A DNA stretch of 11,343 bases from Oscillospiraceae bacterium (GTDB lineage: Bacteria; Bacillota; Clostridia; Oscillospirales; Oscillospiraceae), in contig JAAZCZ010000063.1 of the NCBI GenBank assembly GCA_012513005.1, positions 1 to 11,343 on the forward strand. The letters run 5' to 3'. This document shows, piece by piece, positions 1 through 7,288 of this stretch. Positions within the stretch are counted from its first letter, which is position 1. The number at the start of each line of letters is the position of its first letter. The notes beneath the pieces are model-generated. The model did not search any database and was not told where the DNA came from. It was given only the letters and a program-made list of their open reading frames with translations. The translations under genes were made by a program, and so were the position numbers.

Positions 1-1374
1 TCTGCCGGAAAAAGGACTGTTCTTGCCGCACCAAAGATACCACATAAGATCAAGAAAACTCTCCTCACCCAGATTCCATGCACTTCTCACAACACTGTCG
101 GCAAAATCCATCAGCGCCTTGCCTGAGTATTTCTTGCCCTCATGTTTAAGATAAGAAAAACTGCCGTCAGGATTTAGCGGTATGCAGCCGTGATAAAGCA
201 GATTACCGTTGCAGCAGAGGTATGTACTGCCTTTTTTATAAATAAAGTTCATATGACGGCGCAGTGCGCCTGACTCTTTAAATTCAAATATATACTGCTC
301 TATCAGCTTCTCTTCTTCTATACTGAGACGATACGGATCACAGGGGTCAATGGTGGGGAAGAAGCATGAATTTAGACTGTGCACGTTTCCGCCTAAGACA
401 ATAGTGTTATCCTTCCAGTTAACCCTGTCAAGCATAAGCCTGTCAGACATTTCAAAGTCAGGATTTCGCATTATAACATTGCCCTCAAGCTTAAAGCCAA
501 GCACAGAGATAGCCAGCTTTTGCATAGCCAGGGAAGATGAGCCATAGACATTTTCGCAAAATTCAGTCAGATGTCTCATAGAGATGCCGTAGCTTCTTTC
601 AAGCACTGCCTCGTTGCCGTAGTCAATACTAATGCGAATAACAGTTGAAATACAGGCAGCACTGCCGGCGGCGGCTCCCAGCCAGAGAATGTCATGGTTG
701 CCCCACTGAATATCCAGATTCTGCTTATCCATCAGCATCTCAACAATAGCAGCAGGCTTTGGACCTCTGTCAAAAATATCTCCCACAACATGCAGTCTGT
801 CAACAGCAAGGCTTTTAATCAAATCAGCCAAGGCAGAAATAACGGTGTGCGCCGTGCCGGTTAAAAAAATACTGTCAACAATTCGGCTGTGGTATCTGTG
901 CTGGTTTTTATCCTCGTCAGCCTGTATATGAAGTAGCTCGTCTAAAACAAACTCCAAATCCCGCGGCATAAGCTTTCTCACATACGACCTTGTGTATTTG
1001 CTGGAAAGTGTCTCAGCCAAGGCACGCATCTGCATAATTGTGTCTCTTAAAAACTCATCAGAGAGCAAACCCGCAGCAGAAAGTGCTGCCAGCTTTTCAG
1101 TCGGATAATAGATTATAGAACAAAGCTGATGGCAGCCGCTTTCACCAAGCTCGTCAATAAAGAGCTTTCGCACCTTTTCTAAAATTACACCCGAGCAGTT
1201 ATTTAGTATATGTCGCACAGCCTCATACTCGCCGTGCAAATCACTGATAAAATGCTCAGTGCCCTTAGGCAGAGCCAAAACACTGCCAAGATTAATTAGC
1301 TCAGCACAAACAGCTGCCTCATTAGGATATTTTTCAGATAAAAGCTTTATATATTCCTTAGGAAACCGAGACAT
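1..1374 (-). CDS. fbp: Class III fructose-1,6-bisphosphatase (partial, C-terminus outside window)
   Basis: This is the Firmicutes-type (class III) fructose-1,6-bisphosphatase, which hydrolyses fructose 1,6-bisphosphate to fructose 6-phosphate in gluconeogenesis in the cytoplasm. Translating the minus strand from the ATG at 1374 gives 458 uninterrupted codons to the window edge; family members are usually about 640-670 residues, so roughly the last third is missing. The metallophosphoesterase motifs are in order: SDLHGEY (D45, H47), GDIFDRG (198-204) and GNHD (225-228). Other family-like stretches are RYHSRIVDSIFLTGTAHTV and, at the edge, LWCGKNSPFSG. The start is supported by GGAGGA at 1381-1386, six bases upstream of the ATG, and by an extended -10 promoter at 1419-1447. 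The gene is divergent from the RNA/gntR side and appears monocistronic here. Identification rests on motif recognition and is strong. Confidence 0.95.
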   Translation of the reverse strand, partial: MSRFPKEYIKLLSEKYPNEAAVCAELINLGSVLALPKGTEHFISDLHGEYEAVRHILNNCSGVILEKVRKLFIDELGESGCHQLCSIIYYPTEKLAALSAAGLLSDEFLRDTIMQMRALAETLSSKYTRSYVRKLMPRDLEFVLDELLHIQADEDKNQHRYHSRIVDSIFLTGTAHTVISALADLIKSLAVDRLHVVGDIFDRGPKPAAIVEMLMDKQNLDIQWGNHDILWLGAAAGSAACISTVIRISIDYGNEAVLERSYGISMRHLTEFCENVYGSSSLAMQKLAISVLGFKLEGNVIMRNPDFEMSDRLMLDRVNWKDNTIVLGGNVHSLNSCFFPTIDPCDPYRLSIEEEKLIEQYIFEFKESGALRRHMNFIYKKGSTYLCCNGNLLYHGCIPLNPDGSFSYLKHEGKKYSGKALMDFADSVVRSAWNLGEESFLDLMWYLWCGKNSPFSGR

Positions 1375-1418
1375 AAATAGTCCTCCGTGTCATTAAAATT
1401 AAAATAATATCTGCAATA

Positions 1419-1447
1419 ATCTTATCATTGCCACAGTAAAATAACAA
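1419..1447 (-). promoter_or_regulatory. Promoter of fbp
   Basis: Read on the minus strand, TTGTTA (1442-1447) is followed by a 17-base spacer and TAAGAT (1419-1424), preceded by TG plus one base, which makes an extended -10 element. The start point would lie near 1412, leaving a leader of about 38 bases before the fbp start codon. A short perfect inverted repeat, GTGGT-TAG-ACCAC at 1488-1500, lies about 40 bases upstream of the -35 box and could be a regulator site, but nothing identifies its ligand. Confidence 0.6.
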
Positions 1448-1546
1448 GATAAAGAAGGTAAAGTCCGAGTAAAGTTTAACTCTTTCCGTGGTTAGACCAC
1501 AGAATATATTCATAATGCCGAATTATAATAAAAACACAGGAAAGCC

Positions 1547-1574
1547 TTGAAAAATCAGTAAAAATATGTATAAT
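1547..1574 (+). promoter_or_regulatory. Promoter of the unidentified RNA
   Basis: TTGAAA (1547-1552), a 16-base spacer and a perfect TATAAT (1569-1574) form a near-consensus sigma-A promoter. Transcription would begin near 1580-1581. No reading frame of useful length follows before the terminator ending near 1764, so this promoter appears to serve a non-coding RNA or leader rather than a protein gene directly. Confidence 0.65.
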
Positions 1575-1580
1575 TCATAA

Positions 1581-1764
1581 GGTAGCCAAAACAGCGGTAA
1601 AAACCGATGTTTATACCATAGTAACGGAAGCCTATAGCATTACTTCTAACCTGAGCGTTTGCCTTTTTGCGGAGGGTATTCGCACTTCCCCGGGAAAAAG
1701 CTGCTATTATATTTCGTTATAATAATACTCCGAGCCCGATTCGGGCGCGGGGTATTATTATTTT
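1581..1764 (+). ncRNA. Structured non-coding RNA or attenuated leader, family not recognised
   Basis: A stretch of about 185 bases lies between a near-consensus promoter and a strong intrinsic terminator and contains no convincing reading frame. Visible pairings include a small hairpin CGGT-AAAA-ACCG (1595-1606), a long-range GGAAG (1626-1630) with CTTCC (1685-1689), GCGGA-GGGTA-TTCGC (about 1669-1683), and a possible closing stem in which CAGC (1592-1595) and GGTAG (1581-1585) pair with GCTG and CTATT (1700-1708). I looked for conserved cores of common riboswitches (TPP, cobalamin, lysine, SAM, c-di-GMP-I, c-di-AMP, FMN) and T-boxes and found none. Size would allow a 6S-like RNA, but the closing helix is shorter than I would expect. 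It could instead be an attenuator for the downstream gntR operon. Confidence 0.5.
1719..1764 (+). terminator. Strong intrinsic terminator upstream of the gntR operon
   Basis: The arms 1719-1738 and 1742-1761 pair over about 20 positions with one A-G mismatch (A1733/G1747), one G-U pair and the three-base loop ATT. The upper stem is GC-rich (AGCCCG with CGGGCG) and the lower stem is AATAATA with TATTATT; a T-rich tail, TTTT, runs to 1764. Bases 1718-1724 (TATAATA) can also pair perfectly with TATTATA at 1705-1711, which would compete with the base of this terminator. On the minus strand there is no uridine tract after the stem, so it acts on plus-strand transcripts. Confidence 0.85.
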
Positions 1765-1794
1765 ATGATAAATAAAAAATTTTAAAAAATAGTA

Positions 1795-1832
1795 TTGACA
1801 GAACTGTATTACTGTGTTACTGTCATAATACA
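1795..1832 (+). promoter_or_regulatory. Promoter and probable operator of the gntR-ABC operon
   Basis: TTGACA (1795-1800) is followed by 17 bases and TACTGT (1818-1823), with TG plus one base just before it as an extended -10. A perfect seven-base inverted repeat, TGTATTA (1805-1811) and TAATACA (1826-1832), lies across the promoter with a 14-base spacer: the left arm sits between the -35 and -10 boxes and the right arm at the start point. This is the expected placement for autorepression by the GntR/YtrA-type regulator encoded immediately downstream. The sites are seen directly; regulator identity is inferred. Confidence 0.65.
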
Positions 1833-1876
1833 ATGAATCATTGGCAAAAGTAAAGAACCCAAGAGGGAGGTAAAAA

Positions 1877-2248
1877 ATGGAATGGCAATTCGATAACGAA
1901 AGACCTATATACTCTCAGCTTGTAGACATACTGAAACTTAAAATAGTTAGTGGAGAGTATAAACCGGGTGAGCGCCTGCCTTCTGTAAGAGATATTTCAA
2001 GTGAAGCGGGAGTAAACCCCAACACAATGCAAAGAGCGATGCAGGAGCTTGAAAATCAGAACTTAGTGTTAACTCAGAGAACAGCAGGCAGATTTGTTAC
2101 AGAAGACAAGGAGAGAGTTGAAATGACAAGAGAAGAACTTGCAGAAGGGCACATACAGTCATTTGTAAAACTAATGGAACAGCTTGGCTATTCAAAAAGT
2201 CGCCTGATTGCCTTGTTAGCTGCAAAGATAGGGGAGGTTAAAGAATAA
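1877..2248 (+). CDS. GntR-family transcriptional regulator, YtrA subfamily
   Basis: A short 123-residue regulator typical of the YtrA branch of the GntR family, which lacks the large effector-binding domain of other GntR proteins. Residues about 9-75 form the winged helix-turn-helix: PIYSQLVDILK, then GEYKPGERLPSVRDIS, then the recognition region GVNPNTMQRAMQELENQNLV and the wing TQRTAGRFV. The remaining 45 or so residues form the short helical dimerisation tail. The start has an excellent site, AGGGAGG at about 1864-1870, six bases from the ATG. Its stop TAA shares a base with the ATG of the ABC ATPase gene, so the two are translationally coupled. By family precedent it represses its own transporter operon, probably through the inverted repeat at 1805-1832. 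The inducing signal cannot be read from the sequence; characterised relatives respond to cell-wall-active compounds. Confidence 0.93.
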   Translation: MEWQFDNERPIYSQLVDILKLKIVSGEYKPGERLPSVRDISSEAGVNPNTMQRAMQELENQNLVLTQRTAGRFVTEDKERVEMTREELAEGHIQSFVKLMEQLGYSKSRLIALLAAKIGEVKE

Positions 2249-2943
2249 TGGCAATTTTAGAATGCAAAGCGCTGAGCAAGAGCTACGGTCTTACAAAGGC
2301 AGTAGATTCGGCAGACATAAAAATAGAAGCCGGTAGGGTAGTCGGACTTTTAGGTCCCAACGGCAGTGGCAAAACAACACTCATAAAGCTTGCAGCAGGG
2401 CTGTTATCACCGACAAGCGGCGAAGTTTTAATCGAAGGCATGGCACCCGGACCTGAAACAAAGGCGATTGTGTCGTATCTCTCAGACAGAGACTATCTGC
2501 CCGATTGGATGAACTTAAACCAGCTGCTGGATTATTTCGGAGACTTCTATTCCGATTTTAACAGAGAAAAGGCGATAGAGCTTTCAAAGCGCATAGGCGT
2601 TGTAGATAATAAGCCTTTAAAAACACTTTCAAAGGGCACAAGAGAAAAGCTACAGCTTGTACTTGTTATGAGCCGTGATGCAAAGCTGTTTTTGCTCGAC
2701 GAGCCAATCGGGGGAGTTGACCCGGCAACAAGGGATACAATAATCGACACAATAATCAAAAACTACAATCCCGATGCAGCGGTTATTATTTCAACGCACA
2801 TAATAACCGATATAGAAAAAATCTTAGACGATGTAATTTTCATAAACGAAGGCAAAATATCACTGGTAGAATCTGTTGACGACATCCGCGCTAAGCATCA
2901 AAAGAGTGTAGATGCCTATTTCAGGGAGGTATACAAATGCTAG
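2248..2943 (+). CDS. ABC transporter ATP-binding protein, YtrB/BcrA-like
   Basis: A 231-residue cytoplasmic ATPase subunit that would energise the membrane protein encoded next. Walker A is GPNGSGKTT (residues 36-44), the signature is LSKGT (127-131, a variant of LSGGQ), Walker B is KLFLLDE (146-152) followed by PIGGVDP as the D-loop region, and the switch histidine is H184 in IISTH. The Q-loop position reads SYLSDRDYLPDWM, without the usual glutamine, as is common in the YtrB-like group. The ATG overlaps the gntR stop by one base, and the 3' end overlaps the following gene by seven bases. The single nucleotide-binding domain suggests a homodimer with two copies of the permease, or association with another subunit encoded elsewhere. 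Export is more likely than import because no binding-protein importer components are present. Substrate is unknown. Confidence 0.93.
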   Translation: MAILECKALSKSYGLTKAVDSADIKIEAGRVVGLLGPNGSGKTTLIKLAAGLLSPTSGEVLIEGMAPGPETKAIVSYLSDRDYLPDWMNLNQLLDYFGDFYSDFNREKAIELSKRIGVVDNKPLKTLSKGTREKLQLVLVMSRDAKLFLLDEPIGGVDPATRDTIIDTIIKNYNPDAAVIISTHIITDIEKILDDVIFINEGKISLVESVDDIRAKHQKSVDAYFREVYKC

Positions 2944-3782
2944 GAAAATTAATAAAGCATGAAATGCGCGCAACCGGCAGAATAATGGCAACAGTTTTGC
3001 TTTCGGTGCTGGCGGTGACAGTTGTAGCTAATCTGTTTTGGAAGATACAGATGCCGAGCCTAAAAGTTCTCGTGGTCTTATATGATACTGTCAAGTACCT
3101 GCTTTTGGCAGCCTCAATAATTGGTGTAATAGGTGTAGGACTGTTTAGCATAGTAGTCATGGTTAAGCGTTTTTATAACAGCTTCCTCAGCAATGAGGCA
3201 TATCTCTCACTCACACTACCGGTCTCAGTTCACCAGCACATTTGGAGCAAAATAATAGTTTCAATGATTTGGTTTTTCCTCACCGGCGTGGTTATTTTCT
3301 TAGCAGGCATAATATCTGTACTTTTAAGCGGAAAGGGAATAAGCCTCTCGGAAATCTACTTCAAGATAATTGAGGTATTCACACTTGCAGTGCAGCAGCT
3401 TCGGGCCGAAAATGTTTCGGGCTTCATGATCACACTGTTTTTCATTGAAAGCGCAATAATGGTATTACTTTCAGGAATAGGGCTCTGCTTGCAAGCATAT
3501 GTTTCAATGGCAATCGGCCAAACAAGCGGAAGCCGCAAAATTCTCTCATCGGTGCTGTCATATCTGGGTATCAGCATGGTATCTCAGATAGTGGTCACTG
3601 TTGTAATAACTCTCTGGGGTGTTCCGATGCTCCCGATAGACGGCTTGCAGGTAAGCACGATGCAGGCAGTACAGTCAATACACAGCTTCCTTCTCACAAT
3701 AATCGGAGTTGACGTCTTACTCTTAGTATTGTATTATTTAGTAACGACTACAATGCTAAAGAAAAGGCTGAACTTACAGTGA
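2937..3782 (+). CDS. ABC-2-type membrane protein, permease partner of the ATPase
   Basis: A 281-residue integral membrane protein with six hydrophobic stretches, at roughly residues 17-35, 54-76, 104-130, 163-193, 202-227 and 249-273. The segment RFYNSFLSNEAYLSLTLPVS (78-97) between the second and third helices resembles a motif I associate with small Firmicutes ABC-2 permeases next to GntR/YtrA regulators. The N-terminus MLGKLIKHEMRAT is also typical of that group. Its start codon lies inside the last codons of the ATPase gene, with AGGGAGG at 2923-2929 as the ribosome site, so the two subunits should be made in fixed ratio. Its TGA overlaps the GTG of the lipoprotein gene. The role is inferred from the partner ATPase; the transported molecule cannot be predicted. 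Confidence 0.85.
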   Translation: MLGKLIKHEMRATGRIMATVLLSVLAVTVVANLFWKIQMPSLKVLVVLYDTVKYLLLAASIIGVIGVGLFSIVVMVKRFYNSFLSNEAYLSLTLPVSVHQHIWSKIIVSMIWFFLTGVVIFLAGIISVLLSGKGISLSEIYFKIIEVFTLAVQQLRAENVSGFMITLFFIESAIMVLLSGIGLCLQAYVSMAIGQTSGSRKILSSVLSYLGISMVSQIVVTVVITLWGVPMLPIDGLQVSTMQAVQSIHSFLLTIIGVDVLLLVLYYLVTTTMLKKRLNLQ

Positions 3783-4606
3783 GAAATAAGAAGAATTTCA
3801 TATTAGCAGTTTTAATAGTAAGCTTAATAATTATATGTGCGGGGTGCTCGAAATCGGGCACACCCGCATCATCGTTGCCTGAAACTCAGTCTCCCGCTGA
3901 AACAGAAAGCCCGGCTGCATCGGAAACACCCGAGCCTGAGAATACTCCGATGCCCGAGCCAAGCCCTGCAGAAACTCAAGCGCCCGTAAAGCTCTCGGAA
4001 ACAGAGGATATGGGGCAGGAATATCAGGATAAAATCGTTTTCTACGGCGACAGTAACACAAACCGCCTGCGCTTAACAGAAATTCTGCCGGGGGCATATA
4101 GAACAGGGCAAATCTGGACACCTATGAGCGGCACGCTCACACTTAGCTTCTGGAACACAACAACTGTAGTCTACCCCGAAACATGGACAGAAATGCACGT
4201 TACCGAGGCAATGAAGCTTAAAAAGCCTGAGTATCTGCTCATTAACTTAGGCTCTAACGGAATTTCATTTATGGACGAAACAGCATTTAAAAACGAGTAT
4301 CGCAAAATGGTAACAGCACTCAAAGAGGCAAACCCGGAAACAAAGATAATGCTCTCAGGGCTATATCCCGTTGCAAACAGCTATCCGTATCAAAAGGATA
4401 TAAACAACAACAAGATAGCAGCCGCAAACGAGTGGATATACAGCATAGCAGAGGAAACCGGCACAAGGTATATAGACAGCGGCGAAGCGCTGCGGGCTGC
4501 AGATAATAGCCTGCCTGAAGACATGCACACGGGAGACGGCTATCACCTGTCTAAGCAGAGCTTAGAGCTTGTACTCAAATATATAAGAACACACGCATAT
4601 CAGTAA
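3779..4606 (+). CDS. SGNH/GDSL-hydrolase-like lipoprotein with a proline-rich stalk
   Basis: A 275-residue probable surface lipoprotein. The N-terminus has MRNKK, a hydrophobic stretch (7-19) and a plausible lipobox ending CAGC with lipidated C23. Residues 25-72 form a low-complexity linker rich in Pro, Glu, Ser and Thr that would hold the domain away from the membrane. The rest resembles an SGNH hydrolase: block I FYGDSN with nucleophile S92, a block III-like LGSNG with N160, and the block V dyad in DGYH (D253, H256). The start is GTG; its first bases overlap the TGA of the permease gene (GTGA), making it the fourth coupled gene of the operon. SGNH enzymes remove acyl or acetyl groups from lipids, glycans or peptides; the substrate here is unknown. 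A lipobox with Cys at -3 is unusual, so lipidation is likely rather than certain. Confidence 0.85.
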   Translation: MRNKKNFILAVLIVSLIIICAGCSKSGTPASSLPETQSPAETESPAASETPEPENTPMPEPSPAETQAPVKLSETEDMGQEYQDKIVFYGDSNTNRLRLTEILPGAYRTGQIWTPMSGTLTLSFWNTTTVVYPETWTEMHVTEAMKLKKPEYLLINLGSNGISFMDETAFKNEYRKMVTALKEANPETKIMLSGLYPVANSYPYQKDINNNKIAAANEWIYSIAEETGTRYIDSGEALRAADNSLPEDMHTGDGYHLSKQSLELVLKYIRTHAYQ

Positions 4607-4655
4607 AAATAATAAATATCAAATAATAAATCTCAGCGAACGGAAGGAATAATAA

Positions 4656-6095
4656 ATGGCCAAGGAAAAAATGGTAGAACAGATAACAGACATGGAAAGG
4701 GACTTTGCGCAGTGGTTTACAGACATCTGCACAAAGGCAGAGCTTGTGGACTATTCGGGAGTCAAGGGACTATTTATTCTAAGACCCTACGGCTACGCCA
4801 TTTGGGAGAATATTATGTCTGCCTTAGATAAAAGATTCAAGGAGACAGGGCACTCGAATGTGTCAATGCCGCTTTTAATCCCGGAATCTCTGCTGCAAAA
4901 GGAAAAGGACCATGTTGAGGGCTTTGCACCTGAATGTGCATGGGTCACAATAGGCGGCAGCGAGGAACTTCCCGAAAAGCTCTGCATAAGACCCACCTCA
5001 GAAACCCTGTTCTGTGACCATTGGAGCCACATCATCCAGTCGTGGAGAGATCTGCCCTGCCTGTATAATCAGTGGTGCAGTGTCCTGCGTTGGGAAAAGA
5101 CAACAAGACCTTTCTTAAGAGGCAGAGAGTTTCTCTGGCAGGAGGGGCACACAATCCACCAAACAGCCGAGGAAGCAGAAATAGAAACAGCCCAAATGCT
5201 GGAAATATATGCCGAAATCTGTCAGGACTTTTTGGCAATGCCCGTTGTGAAGGGCGAAAAGACAGAAAAAGAAAAGTTTGCGGGAGCCGTCAACACATAC
5301 ACAGTCGAGTGCATGATGCACGATAAAAAAGCCCTGCAATCCGGAACAAGCCACTACTTCGGAGACGGCTTCACAAAAGCCTTTGACATAAGCTTCTCAG
5401 ATAAGGAAAATAAAATAAGCTATCCGCATCAGACAAGCTGGGGCATGTCCACAAGAGTCATAGGCGGTCTAATAATGACCCACGGCGACAATAACGGCCT
5501 TGTACTGCCGCCTAAAATAGCGCCTATTCAGGTAATTATTACCCCTGTTGCCCAGCACAAGCCCGGAGTTACAGAAAAGGCACAGGAAGTATTAGATGCC
5601 CTTAAAGCTGCAGGAATAAAAGCCAAGGCAGACTTTTCGGACAATTCACCCGGCAGAAAATTTGCCGAGTGGGAGATGAAGGGCGTGCCGCTGCGCATTG
5701 AGCTCGGACCCAGAGATATAGAGTCAAATTCCTGCATAGCAGCAAGGCGTGACACGGCAGAAAAAATCAGCCTGAGCTTAGACGATTTAGCCTCTAATGT
5801 AAAAAAACTTCTTGATGATATTCAGCAAAGCCTGTTTAAAGCTGCAAAAAACAACTTAGATAAGCACACATTCACAGCCGAAACGCCCGCGCAGGTAAAG
5901 GAAATAATAGAGCAGCACGGCGGCGGCTTTGTGAAAACCATGTGGTGCGGAGACAGAGCCTGCGAAGATAAGATGAAGGAAATAGCAGGTGTAACAAGTC
6001 GCTGCATTCCCTTTGAGCAGGAAGATTTAGGAGCTTTATGCCCAATATGCAATAAACCTGCCAAGCATATGATAGTCTGGGGTATAGCATACTAA
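4656..6095 (+). CDS. proS: Prolyl-tRNA synthetase, short archaeal/eukaryote-like type
   Basis: A 479-residue class II aminoacyl-tRNA synthetase that charges tRNA-Pro in the cytoplasm. It is the compact type without the editing insertion of the long bacterial form. Motif 1 lies around GHSNVSMPLLIPES (65-78), motif 2 around RWEKTTRPFLRGREFLWQEG (145-164), and motif 3 around GMSTRVIGGLIMTHGDNNG (263-281). The anticodon-binding domain starts near 290 (IQVIITPVAQHKPG). The C-terminal domain has four cysteines, C431, C436, C462 and C465, with spacing that matches the zinc site I recall for Thermus ProRS, and the chain ends in the conserved tyrosine. GGAAGGA lies about six bases before the ATG. Only 49 bases separate it from the lipoprotein gene, with no terminator, T-box or convincing promoter between, so it may be read through from the upstream operon. 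Confidence 0.97.
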   Translation: MAKEKMVEQITDMERDFAQWFTDICTKAELVDYSGVKGLFILRPYGYAIWENIMSALDKRFKETGHSNVSMPLLIPESLLQKEKDHVEGFAPECAWVTIGGSEELPEKLCIRPTSETLFCDHWSHIIQSWRDLPCLYNQWCSVLRWEKTTRPFLRGREFLWQEGHTIHQTAEEAEIETAQMLEIYAEICQDFLAMPVVKGEKTEKEKFAGAVNTYTVECMMHDKKALQSGTSHYFGDGFTKAFDISFSDKENKISYPHQTSWGMSTRVIGGLIMTHGDNNGLVLPPKIAPIQVIITPVAQHKPGVTEKAQEVLDALKAAGIKAKADFSDNSPGRKFAEWEMKGVPLRIELGPRDIESNSCIAARRDTAEKISLSLDDLASNVKKLLDDIQQSLFKAAKNNLDKHTFTAETPAQVKEIIEQHGGGFVKTMWCGDRACEDKMKEIAGVTSRCIPFEQEDLGALCPICNKPAKHMIVWGIAY

Positions 6096-6120
6096 AAAAT
6101 ATTTATATTAACAGATAACA

Positions 6121-6154
6121 AAAACTCCTTCGAGAAACTTCTCGAAGGAGTTTT
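6121..6154. terminator. Bidirectional terminator between proS and the arginine operon
   Basis: Two perfectly complementary 16-base arms (6121-6136 and 6139-6154; core CTCCTTCGAGAA) form a hairpin whose A/T-rich base gives a T tract in both directions: TTTT on the plus strand and TTTTT on the minus strand. It lies 25 bases past the proS stop and 16 bases past the stop of the convergent minus-strand operon, so it can end transcription from both sides. Confidence 0.92.
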
Positions 6155-6170
6155 AGCTATAAAATAAGGC

Positions 6171-7256
6171 TTAAAGTCCGAGACCCTTTCTAAGGTTAAC
6201 AACAAAGTCCTGAACGTTTGTCACAATGCCCCTAGCCGACAAGCTGCCTCTGTCAGCCAGCTTGTTAACGGCAAATTCGGCAATATCCACGCAGTAGAAA
6301 TATATCTGACGCACGCTGCCGTCAGGCATAACTCTAAACGAGGGTGTCATATTACCTGTTGCAATAGTGTGCAGCATTGTAGCCATGCAAATAACGGTAG
6401 TAGCCCCGCGCACATGGTCTCTCATAGCATTTTGCGCTAAATATGCATCAGAAATAACCTCGGGCAGAGGTCCGTCATCTCTTATAGATCCAGCTAAAAC
6501 ATAGGGAATATTATACTTTTCGCAGCTGTACATAATTCCATTATCGATGTTCTCATTTTTGATAAACTCTTTAATGCTGCTGTGGTATCTGACACGGTTT
6601 AGCAAATCCAAGTGATGATAATGCCCGTTCTCGTGAGACTCCTGTGTATAGACATGCTGCCCCAAGGCGGTGTTTAAATAAGCACCCTCTAAATCGTGAG
6701 TAGCAAGGGCATTTCCCGCAAGCAGGGCATGAACATAGCCGTTTTCAATGAGCTTACTCATAGCCTCTCTGGCATCACTGTCAAAGGCAAAAGCCGGACC
6801 TAAAACCCAAACAATCTTGCCGTTATCCCTGTCGTGACGAAGAAGCTCATACAGTTCGTCGTAGTCTCTTGAAAATGCAGTCTCTCTTGAACGCCCCTGT
6901 CTAAAAGCAAAGACATCGGCATTTGCCTTCTTTTCGTTAAAACCGTCGGGATGAACATATATGCCCTCCTCACAGTTTTCGGTTCTGCCGCAAAAAACAA
7001 GGTCACCCTTTTTAAGCAGCCTAAACTCAACAACAGAAATGCTGCCGGCTTTCAAAACAGCAACGCAATCCATGCGACTCTCCTCTGCCAAAAGCCACTT
7101 GCCGTCTACCTTGAAATATTCGGGGAAAATGCTCATAGCGTGATAGTCATCGGGTGCAACGCCGTCACGCGGGGCAGGAAGATATTTTGCATCAGGAGCA
7201 TTAACAAATACACTTTGTGTAAAATCAGGTGCAGAATACTGCTTTAACTTAAACAT
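6171..7256 (-). CDS. LOR/SDH-family protein, probable ornithine cyclodeaminase (ornithine to proline)
   Basis: A 361-residue protein of the family annotated as 'LOR/SDH bifunctional enzyme conserved region'. The family includes the NAD-dependent ornithine cyclodeaminase of methanogens and the C-terminal half of cyanobacterial AgrE/ArgZ, which make proline and ammonia from ornithine. Family-like stretches seen here are DGVAPDDYHAMSIFPEYF (31-48), VLGPAFAF (151-158), LLAGNALATHDLEGA (178-192), GHYHH (211-215), AGSIRDDGPLPEV (255-267), ATMLHTIATGNMTPS (292-306) and LADRGSLSARGIVTNV (333-348). The N-terminal domain of about 70-100 residues that precedes the DGV-P segment in the relatives I remember is absent; only about 30 residues come before it. 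The start has AGGAGGA four bases from the ATG. It is the last gene of the operon, 32 bases after the carbamoyltransferase gene, which supplies ornithine and supports the assignment. Activity is inferred from family and context. Confidence 0.75.
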   Translation of the reverse strand: MFKLKQYSAPDFTQSVFVNAPDAKYLPAPRDGVAPDDYHAMSIFPEYFKVDGKWLLAEESRMDCVAVLKAGSISVVEFRLLKKGDLVFCGRTENCEEGIYVHPDGFNEKKANADVFAFRQGRSRETAFSRDYDELYELLRHDRDNGKIVWVLGPAFAFDSDAREAMSKLIENGYVHALLAGNALATHDLEGAYLNTALGQHVYTQESHENGHYHHLDLLNRVRYHSSIKEFIKNENIDNGIMYSCEKYNIPYVLAGSIRDDGPLPEVISDAYLAQNAMRDHVRGATTVICMATMLHTIATGNMTPSFRVMPDGSVRQIYFYCVDIAEFAVNKLADRGSLSARGIVTNVQDFVVNLRKGLGL

Positions 7257-7288
7257 TATTTCCTCCTAATAAGTGTTACAAAACAGCA

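Noticed and set aside
350..547. Short plus-strand reading frame opposite fbp
   Set aside because: It lies wholly antisense to well-conserved fbp coding sequence and has no ribosome site or recognisable protein features.
1488..1500. GTGGT-TAG-ACCAC palindrome upstream of fbp as a defined operator
   Set aside because: The arms are only five bases and no matching regulator is encoded nearby; kept only as a remark in the promoter entry.
1581..1764. 6S RNA
   Set aside because: Length, promoter and terminator are suitable, but I could not fold the long closing helix and central bubble convincingly, so the name is not assigned.
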